64,000 bases of DNA from Siphonodentalium dalli (lineage: Eukaryota; Mollusca; Scaphopoda; Gadilida; Siphonodentaliidae): positions 134,557,282 to 134,621,281 of the forward strand of contig CP136062.1 of assembly GCA_032622095.1 (NCBI GenBank). Reading direction: 5' to 3'. The notes below the pieces were generated by a model, which saw only the letters and a program-made list of their open reading frames with translations, was not told where the DNA came from and ran no database searches. Below, in pieces: positions 34,364-46,706 of this stretch; positions within the stretch are counted from its first letter, which is position 1; each line of letters opens with the position of its first letter. The position numbers and the translations under genes are program-made.

Positions 34364-37300
34364 GAATATTAAAAAATATACCTTCTTTAGACATAATTAC
34401 AAGTCTAAACACATTTCATTTATAGTGAGATATATAGAATATATATAGGCCATATTAGTACGTGGCGGAAGATGCTTTCCCTGGACTAGTGTCCGAAATC
34501 ACACCAAAGGAATTTTAGAGTGTTTCCAATGTGAAAAATCCAAAAGGTTGAACTTTATTTTTTATCTCATTTTAGACCACATAATTAAACATGCATGTCT
34601 ATTGGTCATAATTTTGTTTCAATATGCCATACAATTAATAAAATTTGGGCGCCAAGTTTTGACGTACATTAAAAAGACAAGAAAAACCTTCAATTGCGTT
34701 ATAGACCGTTCTTGGTAATATCTGGAACGTATTGGAGCTCAAACAACATTTAAATTGAAGGTCAGGGTTGAGTGACAAGTAAAACATAAGTGGATTCGTA
34801 AAAGCATGTGTTAGAAGAAAGCGTTAGATGTTTGTACCCCAGAGATTTATACTGTCCGAAGTAACCTCGCTGTCCAAAGTCACCCCATTTTATGGTACAG
34901 AAAAGTTATCTGAACATTATATTATGCATGGATTCCCGCAATAACTCTCCAAGAGTCGTCCAGCCATTGTTCGCACCAAAATATCCAAAGCAATTACGCT
35001 GTCATAAAATGTACATACTGCAACAATGAGACATCCGCGAAGATACATCGGCGAATACACACACCCTGCAAAAGTCAAATAGTCTAACAGTCTGCAGCCC
35101 ACTAAATGGTGTAATCGGAGACAGCGTAGTGGAATCAGGGAGCTAAATATGTTCCAGAGTCACTATCGAATACACCGTGGAACCCTAAAGGTGAAGGATA
35201 ATTGAAGAATGGCCTTCACCTCATACATGTGATCCATTATTTAATGATGAGATCTTGTTTATTTGATTTGTACATCATATCTAAATAATTTAAACTGGTG
35301 AATTAATTGGGAAAAGGATTTTTGTTAGTGTGAAATTTATTTAACTATAGTTGTGGCATTTCTGGGTTTTTCCAGGTAAAATTTTGCTGCGGGATAACCC
35401 TGTCTTACACCTGAGGAATTATTTCGAAAAGTAAACACTCGACCTATGGTTTTTCTTGCATTTTCAGGATGATCTGGTGTCAGTCTAACTGGGTAAACAT
35501 CACTGGAATGGCTCGGAGGCTGAAATTCTGTGAATATGGCTGAAACGTTAACACTGTCGCCTATGGGAAAACATTTAGTTCAGTGATTCCTAGTCAGTCG
35601 CTGGTTCGTTAATGGACCGTTTGCGACTAGCAGAGTTGTCGTCGATGGCCGGGATTACCTCCCCTGACTAGTAGGTATATTCTCAGCGGTACTAATGAAA
35701 CGGCCGCTTATTCACACCAAGACAAGCGGTCAGTCGGGAAAACTACATCGCGACTTTCTTTTAACCTCATATATTTGCAAAACAAAATAACTATCTATGA
35801 ACTTGTATATGCACCTTCTACCTAGTGAACATTTACGAGCTCCTGTATATTTTTCTCCCAAACTAATATAGAAATACCCAAAGTTAACATATATATATGA
35901 CAACAAAGTATAAGGCATGTGCCTGAACAGAGTTAGTTCCTTGTGCATAAAATGAGAAGAAATTGTTGGAGGTTTTCTGGTTTACAGAACTTGCAGAACT
36001 GTGGCAGAAGGATTGGAAACAAATAAGCTTGCTTCCACTATGTTCCGCCCGAAAACTCCAATGAATTACGATTACGGGGTTTATGGATTTATGCTATCCA
36101 TCATGAACGGTGATAACGTTTTGTTTCATCGCCCCTTGTGCATATGCATGGGTACAATGACTTTTACATTGCCACTAATCAGGCCAATAAAGGTCATCTC
36201 TTCTTTTTGGGATTTGTATTCATGAATATATTTATTAAAGCAACATATGTGTGGCTAACATGCGGCCCATAGGACCTATATAAGTCACTTTTAGCAATGT
36301 AAATATCATTATACATAAACTAATGTACGCGCATTTGCGTTTTTGGAAAGTTTTTATGTAAGATTTTGAAATAAAATAGGGAAGTTCTAAAAGAAATTGA
36401 GTTATGCTATATGTGTGCCATGATATCTGATTACTAAATCTCATAATTTATGAGGGTTTAGTTTCAACACCAGTGTGGTTATTAACTTGAATGTCAAGGT
36501 TGCCTATGAATTAATTAATTTGATTTATGATTTAATTTACTTCATAATAATAAACTTATCGCAAGATAAAAGTTTGGGAGCTTGTTTCAACTAATAGTTC
36601 AACTCTTGCTATCAGTTAGCTTGCATGTCGGATGCAAGTTGTGCTCAGATATGCAGGGTCAAATATATATCACAACATGGTACATCGTCCATGTAACTTC
36701 TTAAAGATCTACATTATACAGTTCTTGTATTAATTAATTACTAAATATTTTCTTATTTATTTGCAAGCCGCATTTAAGTTAGAGCAAAGTGTCTTAACAT
36801 TGACATAAGATCACTAAAAAGCCGAATATGGCAAACCAATAAGAAAATATTTTCAGAAACTAGGATAACATAACTTTAATGTTTTTAATTCTTCATACCA
36901 ACATTATACTATTGAATTAATTTGTTTAACTAATTTCATCCTATCATGGCATTGCCTATAGTTAGATCCCCGAACTGGACTTGGAAACTCAAAATGTTAT
37001 TACTATACAGAATTGTGGTCAACTCTGTGGAAAGCAGACTTGGAAACTGAATTCACAAACGGCTTGCGTCACACAAGGACACCGTGCACAAGCACATCGT
37101 GGACACACTTCTTCAAGTCATCGCACATATCGTCCCATGATTTGTTTGTAGTATGAAACATTAAGAGCATTAGTTCTTAGTATGTTCCTGACATTGTACA
37201 AATAACGATCGTTTTTCTCACTTCTTTATGGAACAAATGAAAATATCTGAGCCACGACTTTGGCAACGTTTTTCGTAGTACGCAAATGTTGATTTCGTGC

Positions 37301-38045
37301 AACCGACATACAAGTATATCCTTCAAAATTATGTATACTCACTTTGAGGTTCAAATAAGCTATGTCTATTTAACTGTGGAAATATATTACATATACTAGC
37401 TCATATATACCCTTTCCTACTAAATTCTAAACAAGACTAAACAATTATTGACCAAATTTACTCTTCATCTGATCAAGCTTTTTGTATTTTCGAATTCCCA
37501 AATAATTCAAACGCTCTTTATTTCACCATATAAATACATAATGCATTATGAACGTTCTTTATTTTCACATGTTGTAGGTACAATTGCGTGGAAGTAATCT
37601 GTTGGAGTATAAATATTAGGATTGCGAACAGAGCGCAAGTTGAATTTGCTTTCTTTGTAAGACGATAATATGTATACATGTATATGTCTTTTCATGGACA
37701 ATGTGCATAAAGACAGTCCGCAGTCGGATATTAGCAATTCGCGTTTTTATCGGCGTGGAACTATATATTCCCTGTATATATATAAAGTGAAAGAATTAGC
37801 AAATATAACTTTAATAGTTGTGGCTTTATAATTCAAAATCATGCTGCAGTGTTTGATAAAACGTCGCTTTGTTGAAGTTACTTCGAGAAGAACACACCTG
37901 CCATGACCCATTTGCTTAGAAGAGAGCTCGATATACCTACTAGTCAGAGTAGATAATACCAGTCATCGACGATAACTCTGCTATAAGCAAATCGTCCATT
38001 GTCCCATATACGATCAGCTGCGACAAGTAACTGTATGCCTATAGT
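34364..38045. other. 3.7-kb non-coding stretch, nothing recognised
   Basis: No convincing open frame, RNA gene or repeat family. One ATAAAGAGCG motif lies at 37,512 on the minus strand. Base composition is AT-rich like the rest. Confidence 0.4.
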
Positions 38046-41000
38046 GTACAAGAAAACTAAGATGCATGCATCAGGTCGGCCGTGAACTATCTACCATAGA
38101 ATTGTTGTAGCTATCGATTATACATTTTGGAACACCTGTCTGTATGTATGTGTGTATGCATGAATGCATGTGTGTATGTGTTATAGACTCTAACACTGCT
38201 CGACTGATCCGACTCGGATTTGGTATTTAACGTGTCAACTTGACCTCGCTCATAGGCATGTTTCTGGACCTTGACCGATCCGACTAAAAAATTGTGTGTA
38301 GGACTACTTCGATCCCGGGAGCAATATGGACGGGTCCAATTTCACGTGGGACCATGTTCTCGAACGTGCTGATGTAGGCATGTTTCTGGACTATTTGGAC
38401 GGGTCAAATCTTGATCCCGACCTGACTTTGACATTCAAAAAGATCAATTCAAGGTCAAATCTGGTGAAACGGAAGTATTTCAACGAAATATAATACCTAC
38501 TGTTACTTTTGTCCCAGGAGTGTTTCGGGTGGGTCAAATTATGACCCTGACCTGATCTTGACATTCAAAATTGTCAATTCAAGGTCAAATCGGGTAAAGC
38601 CGGGCGGATTTCGACGGGTATTTTTGTCGTGACTTTTGTCCGGGGAGTGTTTTGGACGGGTCAAATCGTGACCCGACATGACGTTCACCTTTAAAATGGT
38701 CAATTCAAGGTTAAATCGCGCAATTCTCCGAAAATCAGAGGGGAACATCCCGGACGAAGTAGGGTCCACCAGCTACTATTATATATTTCTAGATTTAGTT
38801 ACAAACTAAATACCTGTATATTGTACAAAGAAATGTTTGACAAATATATCTGTATCAATATTACCATACGGGTCATTAAAATAGATACGACGAAACAAAT
38901 TTTGAAGGGTGCATGGTATCAGGTAAATTTTTATATTTCAAATGATGACAGGAATGCGGAAAGTTGAAGTACCTACGTAATACTGACTATCCGAATGAAG
39001 AGATATACATGTATATAAAAACCAAAATAGAAGATGACTGCTGGCGACAATGTTTTCCAAAAAAATTCAAAGCATTCGATAGCTCCCATCTAGTTGTCAG
39101 CCCGAAGATCAATATAAAGTGTGGTGACTATCAGATGAGGGATATGACTGTACAGTTGCTAAACAATTCAGTCACGCAAAAGAGGATCAAACAGTAAGAT
39201 ACCAAATTGCTGCCTGTGGTAATGTTTTTTAACGAAATTCGGGAAAATTAGATTACTCTCACCCTGGTTATCCAGAAGATCATTGTGGAATCTGGTGACG
39301 ATCGGACAAGGGGTGTCGTCTGTAGGATCAACCAAATTATTTAGCCATAAAAATAGTAAAATTCCAGATCACCGCTGGCAGTGATGTCTTCACAAGGACA
39401 GCTTGAGAACAAAACATGGCTCACATCTAGCGGTGACCCAAACTATCCACGTGAGAAAAAGTTCTCCAATAAAAGCTGGCTGCAGGGTGCGCCAATTGAT
39501 TCAAATTCGAAATTTAACAGGGTGTACTGCTTGTGGCCATGTTTTCCCCGCATATTTGATAGACTTATGGACAAAACCACTGAATCCGTTGAATCAATAT
39601 ACATGTATACATGGATTAATTTATATGCATTGTTATACACAGTACTGGTATATAAAGGTACTGAAAATAACAATATTACTAGTATACACAAAATAAACCA
39701 TATATCATGGCTATGGGTTCTAATATCCGAATATGACAGCTGATAACTTGGTGTGAATTGAAGAGTGGTGGTGTCTCAAGCATATCTAACCCTCCACGTT
39801 AGAAACATGCCATTAAATGTCATAAGTATAATCTAGCTTGAGGACAGAAGTTATCCATAAAACCCCCCTTAATTCAACCAGGTCCTCGCGCGATGTATGG
39901 TCGATCACATGATGATCTAGGGGGGCTTAGAATTGTTGTATAAAAACAGCACTGCATGTAAATATAAAATAAAATAGTGCTACATCTTATTACAGATTAT
40001 TGCCATATATAATCAGTGACTATACAGACAGTCTGACAAAATAAAGTTTCAGTGACACTCTATCCGAAGAGGGGAATAATTCCATCTGTTACAGTCAATG
40101 GAGCAATTATGAATCTGGAAAGGTGAAATTTCTAACTAATACTAGATATCGACATGACGCGATAACATATAACGTAAATGCAATATGGCCGCTGGCGACC
40201 ATTTTTTCCTATAAAATAAAAAAAATATTTGATAGCTCTCATCTGATAGATCAATATCAAGATAAATATGAAGTTTAGTGATGATCGGATGAGTGAAGTG
40301 GACTGTGCTAAACGGTTTAGTAATGGTTAAAAAGATTTTTACCTTAATATTTTTATGTTCACTTTATAAACTTCACTGAGTCATCTTTGTCATGTATTGA
40401 GTTTGATATCTTTTGTTAACAGTTTATAAATCATGTATGTCTCATGTTTGTTATTTTAATTTATGTGTTTATTATCATTAAATAAAGTTGCATTCCTTAA
40501 AAAGATTCTTACCTCAATGTTTTTATGTTCACTTTATAAACTCCACTGAGTCATCTTTGTCATGTATTGAATTTGATATCTTTTGTTAACAGTTTATAAA
40601 TTATGTATGTCTCGTGTTCGTTATTATATTATATACACTTTATAGTGTGTTTCAGAACGAAAACAAAATGAATAAAATCAACAAATTTGTAAATTTAAAA
40701 ACAATTCAAACGTTGTTGTATTCCATGTCCCAGCCCGGACATATACACCAAATTTCAATAATATTCATTGAGAAACAACGGACCAAACGCCATATAACAC
40801 CCCGTATGCATCTTTTATTCCGAGTTGGCCTTTTATTCCGAGTTGGCACTCGCCGATTGGGGCGAGTTAGCCCTGAGGCGAGTACGCCGATTCCGACACC
40901 TTTTCTATTTGCAGCAGGTTAAGTTTACGCGTAATTTAATTCACAAAGTTCCCCAATTGGTATCGTAAATAGAGCGACCTTATTTGACAGAGAATGCCTC

Positions 41001-41321
41001 TGTTATTGATTATAAAGTTGCTATACATTAAATACGACAATTCACATGCTCGTTCAAGCGCAGTAGTCTATTTTCCCCATGTTAAAGGACATCCACAAAT
41101 ACTAAATAACGCTAACTTACTGCCGAATGTTTTACACAACTGTTAACATATTTGGGCTGAATTCATCTGACGCGGTATTATTCCTCAAAATAAACAACAA
41201 AACCATCGTTACTTGGAAATGTAGTTTGGGCTAACATTTACATAAATCCTCCATATCATTATTCCGACACACACGTCAGATGAAAAACTCACATGAAGTA
41301 ACCGGCCAAATTGGCCGAAAT
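38046..41321 (+). mobile_element. 3.27-kb dispersed unit, right copy
   Basis: Mirror image of 15,624-18,892 with perhaps 1-3% differences by eye, including a few small indels. It runs from GTACAAGAAAACTAA to CGGCCAAATTGGCCG..AAAT. It carries the GACC-family repeat, the 77-, 120- and 102-codon frames, the 170-bp direct repeat and the terminal palindrome in the same order. The flanks differ from those of the left copy, so these are two insertions of one element or a duplicated segment, not an extended palindrome. Confidence 0.82.
38950..40330 (+). repeat. triplicated diverged module inside the 3.27-kb unit
   Basis: Three blocks share the order (GGA)TATCCGAA-like start, TTTTCC.CCATGTTTTCC or GGCGAC.ATTTTTTCC, and a GTGACTATCAGATGAGGG / GTGATGATCGGATGAGTG / GTGACGATCGGACAAGGG core, near 39,120, 40,275 and 39,295. 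Two blocks keep open frames with CWRQCFPKKF and CLWPCFPRIF, suggesting an ancestral repeated coding exon. Function unknown. Confidence 0.45.
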
Positions 41322-41825
41322 AAACAGTACTTTGAGAATAATTCACTAAATGTATCATCCACTCATTTCGGGACTAAAAAGTCCACTGTTTTGAGCCGCC
41401 AACATAATCCAAACAATAACAATCAGCACCTAATTAGCGACCGGTGGCTGACTCGGCTGTCTCCGACTATAACTTTTAGTGGCTGCAGGAACGCCAAATG
41501 TCGATAAAAGTTGAAATATAAAACTTACAAATTATCTATTTAATTTCTTTTATTTGTAATTGGCATAGCTTATCACGAACCAAAAACCAACATTATTGGC
41601 ATTATATAAACGACAATAAACCAAACTGAAATTCCCAACTACACCATTTACCGGGCTCCGATTCGGGCTCGGACTACAACTTTTAGTGTGTTCCTTTCTA
41701 TAATAGAACCTCAAACTCTCCACTCACATCCCACGAATACAATAGCAGAAAACACCATTAGATGGGGTAATGAGAACATGTCTGTTGACATCTTGTTACA
41801 ACCGCTGACTAAATCATTGTGGGCA
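41322..41825. other. non-coding stretch, nothing recognised
   Basis: Two ACTATAACTTTTAGTG/ACTACAACTTTTAGTG blocks (about 41,465 and 41,673) suggest a short diverged duplication. Confidence 0.4.
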
Positions 41826-41965
41826 GGGACGTGCCGACAGGGCGTTGGGGTGTCTCACATTTTGACCATAGTTGGGGTGTCTCACCCCAACTATGGTCAA
41901 AATGTCCAATAGTTGGAAATTTCATACCTGACACGACATTATGTGGAAATTTCGCACAAACAATA
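41826..41965. repeat. solo end of the hAT-like family with a 47-bp palindrome
   Basis: CAGGGACGTG and GTTGGAAATTTCATACCTGACAC match the hAT-like family. At 41,858-41,904, CATTTTGACCATAGTTGGGG and its perfect complement flank a 3-bp loop. Confidence 0.7.
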
Positions 41966-42049
41966 GGTTGAAATTGTTCTCGTACTTTGATTTTGATGAA
42001 TCATATATTGAACATGACAGCTTTGGCTGCGTTGCGTGGATTATGTTAT

Positions 42050-42560
42050 GTTTGTTTGTTTGTCCGCTATTAAGGCGACAAAGGACTCAACCATCGGAGC
42101 TGAAAATGTGCATTTAGGAGTAATTTGACACGGGGAGCGTTATTAGATGGGTCCCGTTAATAATGCTGTCTTAAAATGGCACTAATAATAATTATATATA
42201 TTGGCTGACCAAACGGTTTGATTATCAGAGCTGAAAATGTGTTCTTGCAGTGGATAACTTGACACATAGAGTGTCATGCGATAGACACATTTGATCTCAG
42301 ACGACTTAAATCGGAAAATGTGAGCAATAAAGAGCGATTCTTATAATCTTAGATGACATGTGGGGAAATTGGTAAGGATGTGTCACCTGACCAGGGGATT
42401 TTCATGGGATAGGCGCCTTTGATCTCAAATGACTTAAAGAGGTACTAATAATTAACACTAAAGAGCGTTTATTTTCAACTTAGAAGATATATGTAACTTT
42501 ATCGGGAGAGTCATGCAATAGATGTTTACCCCAGATGACTAATAATTATTTAAAATGCGA
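42050..42560. repeat. diverged tandem blocks (GAGCTGAAAATGTG)
   Basis: GAGCTGAAAATGTG occurs at about 42,098 and 42,228, with further related blocks (GACTTAAA, TTTGATCTCA, GATGACT) at about 120-130-bp spacing. Two ATAAAGAGCG or TAAAGAGCG motifs fall in it. Confidence 0.5.
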
Positions 42561-42904
42561 CTACTAGGCCTATTTTACCCCGGGCCCACACGGGTGTTTT
42601 GGTATGAAATTGCCCAGTAACGTACACTCTTCATGTCTTAATGCATTCCAGTACAATTGAGTGCCGCATAGCACATGCATATATCATAACACTATATCAG
42701 TAGCCGTCACATATTGTTTTCTAAATGATTGATATCTCACAATATAGAGCAAGTATTGGTTCTTTCTGCTGCTATGTCGTCAGACCGCACCGGAACAAAT
42801 GTTTTGACAGACAATCTTCGCTTTACTGCGTTTTATAAATCTCTCTGAGAATTAAAGGGCTGAGTTGCGATTTATCTTGCAGAATTACCCTTCTTCCCCA
42901 TGTT

Positions 42905-44216
42905 ATGTTTGGCAACTTTCTTCCAGAAAATATTTTTGGCAATTTGGAAACTTTGATGACCCATAACAATATCTTCAGCACGCTGTCGTCTGTGGACAGG
43001 GATTACCCCACGATCATTAATCGTACATGTACACTTGAACGTTTGTCCATATATACTGCATTTATGTCTGCATTATCTTTAATTACTATACTCATTTTGT
43101 TATTAATTGGATGTGTCGAGCGTAATCCAGGTCCACGTGACGACGGCATGGCTTTCCTTTTGTTAAACCCACAAAGTATAAGGAACAAACTAGATACGAC
43201 ATCGGTCGAAATGAACGATTTTGATGTGTGCATGTTCACAGAAACTTGGCTTAGTCCATCTGTTGATAACACGGATATATTTGTTGAAAGTTTTAACCAC
43301 GTTGTGAGAAATTATAGAACAGACAGGGTAGGGATGGGGTGGCTATTTATGTTAGAGATACCATTACCATGGCGACTTACATACCCACAACTTGGAATAT
43401 GTACGGGTTGAGCTAATAAAGCCTCATCATATCCTATTAGGTTGCTTTTATCGACCACCGAATTCTCTTACTTCTGTCTGGGATGATATTGAAAAATCAA
43501 TTGGTGTGGCACGAGATAGTGGTTTAGAAATGATTATCGCAGGCAATTTTAACGAATATCAGAAACCGAATTATCATGGACATATTAATGATATATGTAG
43601 CGCATGTGGCGTAAACAGATAATAAAATCACCTACCCATTTCTCTGAGAGTTCGAAAACAACACTAGACCTTTACCTAGTAAGTAACCCAAAATCTATCA
43701 CATCTTGGAAGGTATTAGATCCATTTTATTCGGACATGAAACGATACCATTGTCCGGTTAGAATCGACCTTAATTATTCACACACCAGACAGAAAAATTC
43801 TCTCCGACGCATTGTGTGGAATTACAACATGGCTGATTTTGAATCGATGAATAATGCATTTTACGATTGGGACCGCTCTGGTGAACTCGACTCTTTGAGC
43901 ACCGACTCTTTAGCTGAAGCTGTAACTACCAAAATTATCTCGACGGCAACTTCTTTCATACCACACAAGAGCGCAACTATTCGTGAAGGGTGTCCCCCGT
44001 GGTTGACATGCAACATCCGCAAATTAATTCGTGAGCGCGGAAAGCAACATAATAAAGCAAAACGAATTGACTCTCCTCTCGATTGGGCAAACTATAGGAC
44101 AAAGCGAAATTAGGTCATATCAGTGATCAGGAAATCGAAAAGAGAACATAATTCCAAATTAGAAAAGAAACTATATGATAACGCATGTGTCGCTTCGACG
44201 TGGTGGAAAACACTTC
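42905..44216 (+). pseudogene. CR1-type LINE: 2A-like leader plus AP-endonuclease (5' part)
   Basis: The 168-codon first frame has a hydrophobic span (AFMSALSLITILILLLIG, about residues 50-67) directly followed by CVERNPGP, a 2A-like ribosome-skipping motif. Next comes the endonuclease start (LLNPQSIRNK) and FTETWL. After a frameshift near 43,340 the frame holds the FYRPPN and GNFNEY boxes, the latter with N where the family has a catalytic-region D. After another shift near 43,610 it continues to 44,113 and then, past a stop, to WWKTLH near 44,205. Here LINE-D interrupts. The reverse transcriptase of the same element resumes at about 58,336. Clade assignment (CR1) rests on motif order. Confidence 0.87.
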
Positions 44217-45812
44217 ATAGATAGATTTATTTCTTATACCATACATCAATGGTTGAAAGAAAAAATGTTTACATATGTATACATAATATCAGAGGCAGTG
44301 TTGGGCGAATAAGGAATATATCAATTCAATACAAATATATTGTTCTGGCTGTAATCTATCAGGGGCAGGGTAAACCAGTCACTGGATAAGACCAACGAGG
44401 ACCCCCACACCATACCAACCCAAGACACAGCCGTGGGGAGGCATAGTATGCGGCCTCTTCCTGACCTCATCAAGTAACTAGTCGACCCTCCATAATCTTG
44501 ACAAATTTACAGAGTCTCCTAGCTATCGATGGTTTTCTCGTGGAGAACAAGATTCTTAGTTTCATTGGACTTGGGTAATTCCAATATGACTTGTGCAACA
44601 GCATTTTTCGCTCTGTTGATAATGATTGACAGTAAAACATATAGTGAATTTCGTCACCGATTTGGCCGTTGTTACATAGTGTACATATTCGATCATCACG
44701 GGGTGTACTATGCCACCTACCCTTTTCTATTGGTAATGAGTGGTTGCTTGTTCTGAATCGAGCTAGGGTAAATATTATGTCATCACGAAACTCGGAGATG
44801 TAATATTCCTGACCAAATTCCGGTTTTAATATCCTGTATATTTCTCCTCGACTGGAGCGTTTACACGATTCATGCCATTGTTGAATATATTGATCAGTCA
44901 GTTTCTGTTTCACCAGCGATATGGTTATATTTAAATCTATGGCGGGGTTCTGTCCGATCCACATATATGATAACCCACAATCATTTAAAATGCTCTTCAC
45001 TTTTCTCAGCCAGGGTGTGTAAAATCCATCAGTTTCGGATATCATGAGGGCAGTTTGATATAGTTTTTGGGCGAGAGAATTAACTGATCCGTTCAAAAGC
45101 TTGATCCAATAGCTAATTATCCTCACCTTAATGGTGACATCGAGGGAGTATCGTCCCAGTTCACCGTATACCATGAAGCTGGGAGTGGTGGATCTCAAGT
45201 GTAGCAACATTTAAAAAAAATTCAAATGCATCCTTTCTATGATGGAGTTGTCTCCCACTCCCCATATTTCTGAACCATAAATAAGAATGGGTAAAACCAT
45301 AGTGTCAAATAATCGCAAATGGGCATTGATCGATAGTTTGTGTACACGTCCGATTCTGAAGACTTCATACATTGAATGAGTAGCTTTTCTAACTGCAGCG
45401 CGTTTAGCTTCTGTAAATGACCCATTTCTGGAAAGAGGTATACCTAAATAGTTGAATGAGCTAGCCACTTCTAGATTAATATTATTGAATGAAAAGCCAA
45501 GATGTTTGGGTTGTCGCCCCCGTGAGAAGTAAACTACCTTGGTTTTCGGAATGTTAACCTTTAGTTTCCATATATGGCAGTAGTCTTCGAAACAGTTCAA
45601 CTGGTACTGCAGATCTTTTTTGATTCGGCGAATAAAACGGTATCGTCAGCGTAAAAAAGGACACACAATTTCAGATAACAGTCTATTTTTCTCTCCATTT
45701 CGTTAGAAACTGTTCCCATTCCCCCCACGTCTGCACTGGCCAAAAAATCGCTCAGGTCATTTATGTACAAGGAAAAAAGAAAAGGGGAGATATTATCACC
45801 CTGTTTTAAACC
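44217..45812 (-). pseudogene. LINE-D 3' half (RT palm to tail)
   Basis: Read leftward from the Polinton: GLKQGDNISPFLFSLYINDL, the YADDTVLF active site near 45,640-45,665, a one-base frame break in an A run near 45,620, NYLGIPLS near 45,440, YGSEIWGVGD near 45,270, an in-frame stop near 45,211, then SFMVYGELGRY and a C-terminal CTLCNNGQIGDEIHYMFYC motif near 44,650-44,710, ending at 44,470. The 3' UTR runs to about 44,217. It is a close relative of LINE-C. It is interrupted by the Polinton at 45,813 and itself interrupts the CR1-type LINE. Confidence 0.9.
45807..45812. repeat. 6-bp target-site duplication of the Polinton, left
   Basis: TAAACC immediately outside the left TIR, identical to 57,842-57,847. 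A 6-bp duplication is characteristic of Polintons/Mavericks. Confidence 0.95.
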
Positions 45813-46310
45813 AGTAGTGTATAAGTATAATCTTTCCGTATACTTGATAGAAGGAGAGGTATAGTAAGACATATTAAAAACTATTTCTAGGCAGATGGTA
45901 TAGTAAGCAAACTATTTCTAGGCAGATGGTATAGTAAGCAAACTATTTCTAGGCAGATGGTATAGTAAGCAAACTATTTCTAGGCAGATGATATAGTCAG
46001 GCTAACTAGTAACTATTTGAAGGATTAGTACGCACGATTGAATACATGTATTATTATGTAATATAGTTATGATAGGTTAGTAAAATAATAGTCCTAGATG
46101 AGATGAATTATTCGCTAGTGAATAACCTCGTGCATGTAAAAACCACAAGGCTAAAACACATGGAATATTTGTTAGTGTCGGAACTTTTTCTTCTTTATTG
46201 TAGATTTGTAGGTAACACTATTCGATCTCATAAAACTCGATATTACAGAGTCTCGTAGAAAACGAAATGTGGAACCCTTCACACTTTAGTTCCTTTAATG
46301 AATATTAATA
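45813..46310. repeat. Polinton left TIR, 498 bp
   Basis: Inverted copy of 57,344-57,841, with only about five differences seen by eye. It begins with AG, as Polinton ends do. Four tandem 31-bp units (CTATTTCTAGGCAGATGGTA..) start at 45,881, 45,912, 45,943 and 45,974. The inner part ends at AATATTAATA. Confidence 0.95.
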
Positions 46311-46391
46311 ATATATATCATAAACAAACACAATTATATCAATATTTTGATCAATATATATTAAATACAAAATATCATAAAACAAACATAA

Positions 46392-46655
46392 TCAAATCAA
46401 TCTTTTTTTAAGATATGGACAGTCTGGTCTTAGATGATCTCCGTTACATTCATAACATCTAACACGAGTCTTTTTAAATATATCAGCTGAATTCAATTTA
46501 GATATCCTATACAAAATTTTAGCATTTTTATCAGCTAATATTGAAATTTGTTGTCCTATCTCTTCTATATCAGCCAAATTATCTAAAAGTTTTCTTTTTA
46601 AACTCCCTCTGTTCTTTCCTTTCTGAGAAACTTCGAAGTCACTGTCAGAAGACAT
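46392..46655 (-). CDS. zinc-knuckle protein, last gene of the Polinton block
   Basis: 87 codons. The N-terminus is acidic and serine-rich and is followed by a basic patch (GSLKRKLL). The middle is a helical heptad-like segment (residues 23-55). The C-terminus carries C67-x2-C70-x3-H74-x4-C79, a compact CCHC-like zinc knuckle of the type that binds single-stranded nucleic acid. It lies 51 bp beyond the protease stop, in the same direction, and ends 81 bp before the left TIR. I do not know a named homologue; a nucleic-acid-binding or packaging accessory role is inference. Confidence 0.7.
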   Translation of the reverse strand: MSSDSDFEVSQKGKNRGSLKRKLLDNLADIEEIGQQISILADKNAKILYRISKLNSADIFKKTRVRCYECNGDHLRPDCPYLKKRLI

Positions 46656-46706
46656 TTTGATTTAAAAAATATTATAAAAAAGCATTTCATTTATAGAAAA
46701 AAAAAA

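Noticed and set aside
15624-41321. One giant transposon with 3.27-kb TIRs enclosing 19 kb
   Set aside because: There is no matching duplication outside the pair, and the left copy has an empty-site parallel at 14.7 kb explaining it as a single independent insertion. The interior contains only unrelated repeats.
45881-46004. Four regularly repeated 31-bp units resembling a short CRISPR array
   Set aside because: Units are directly adjacent without unique spacers, occur in both TIRs of a Polinton, and the DNA is eukaryotic.
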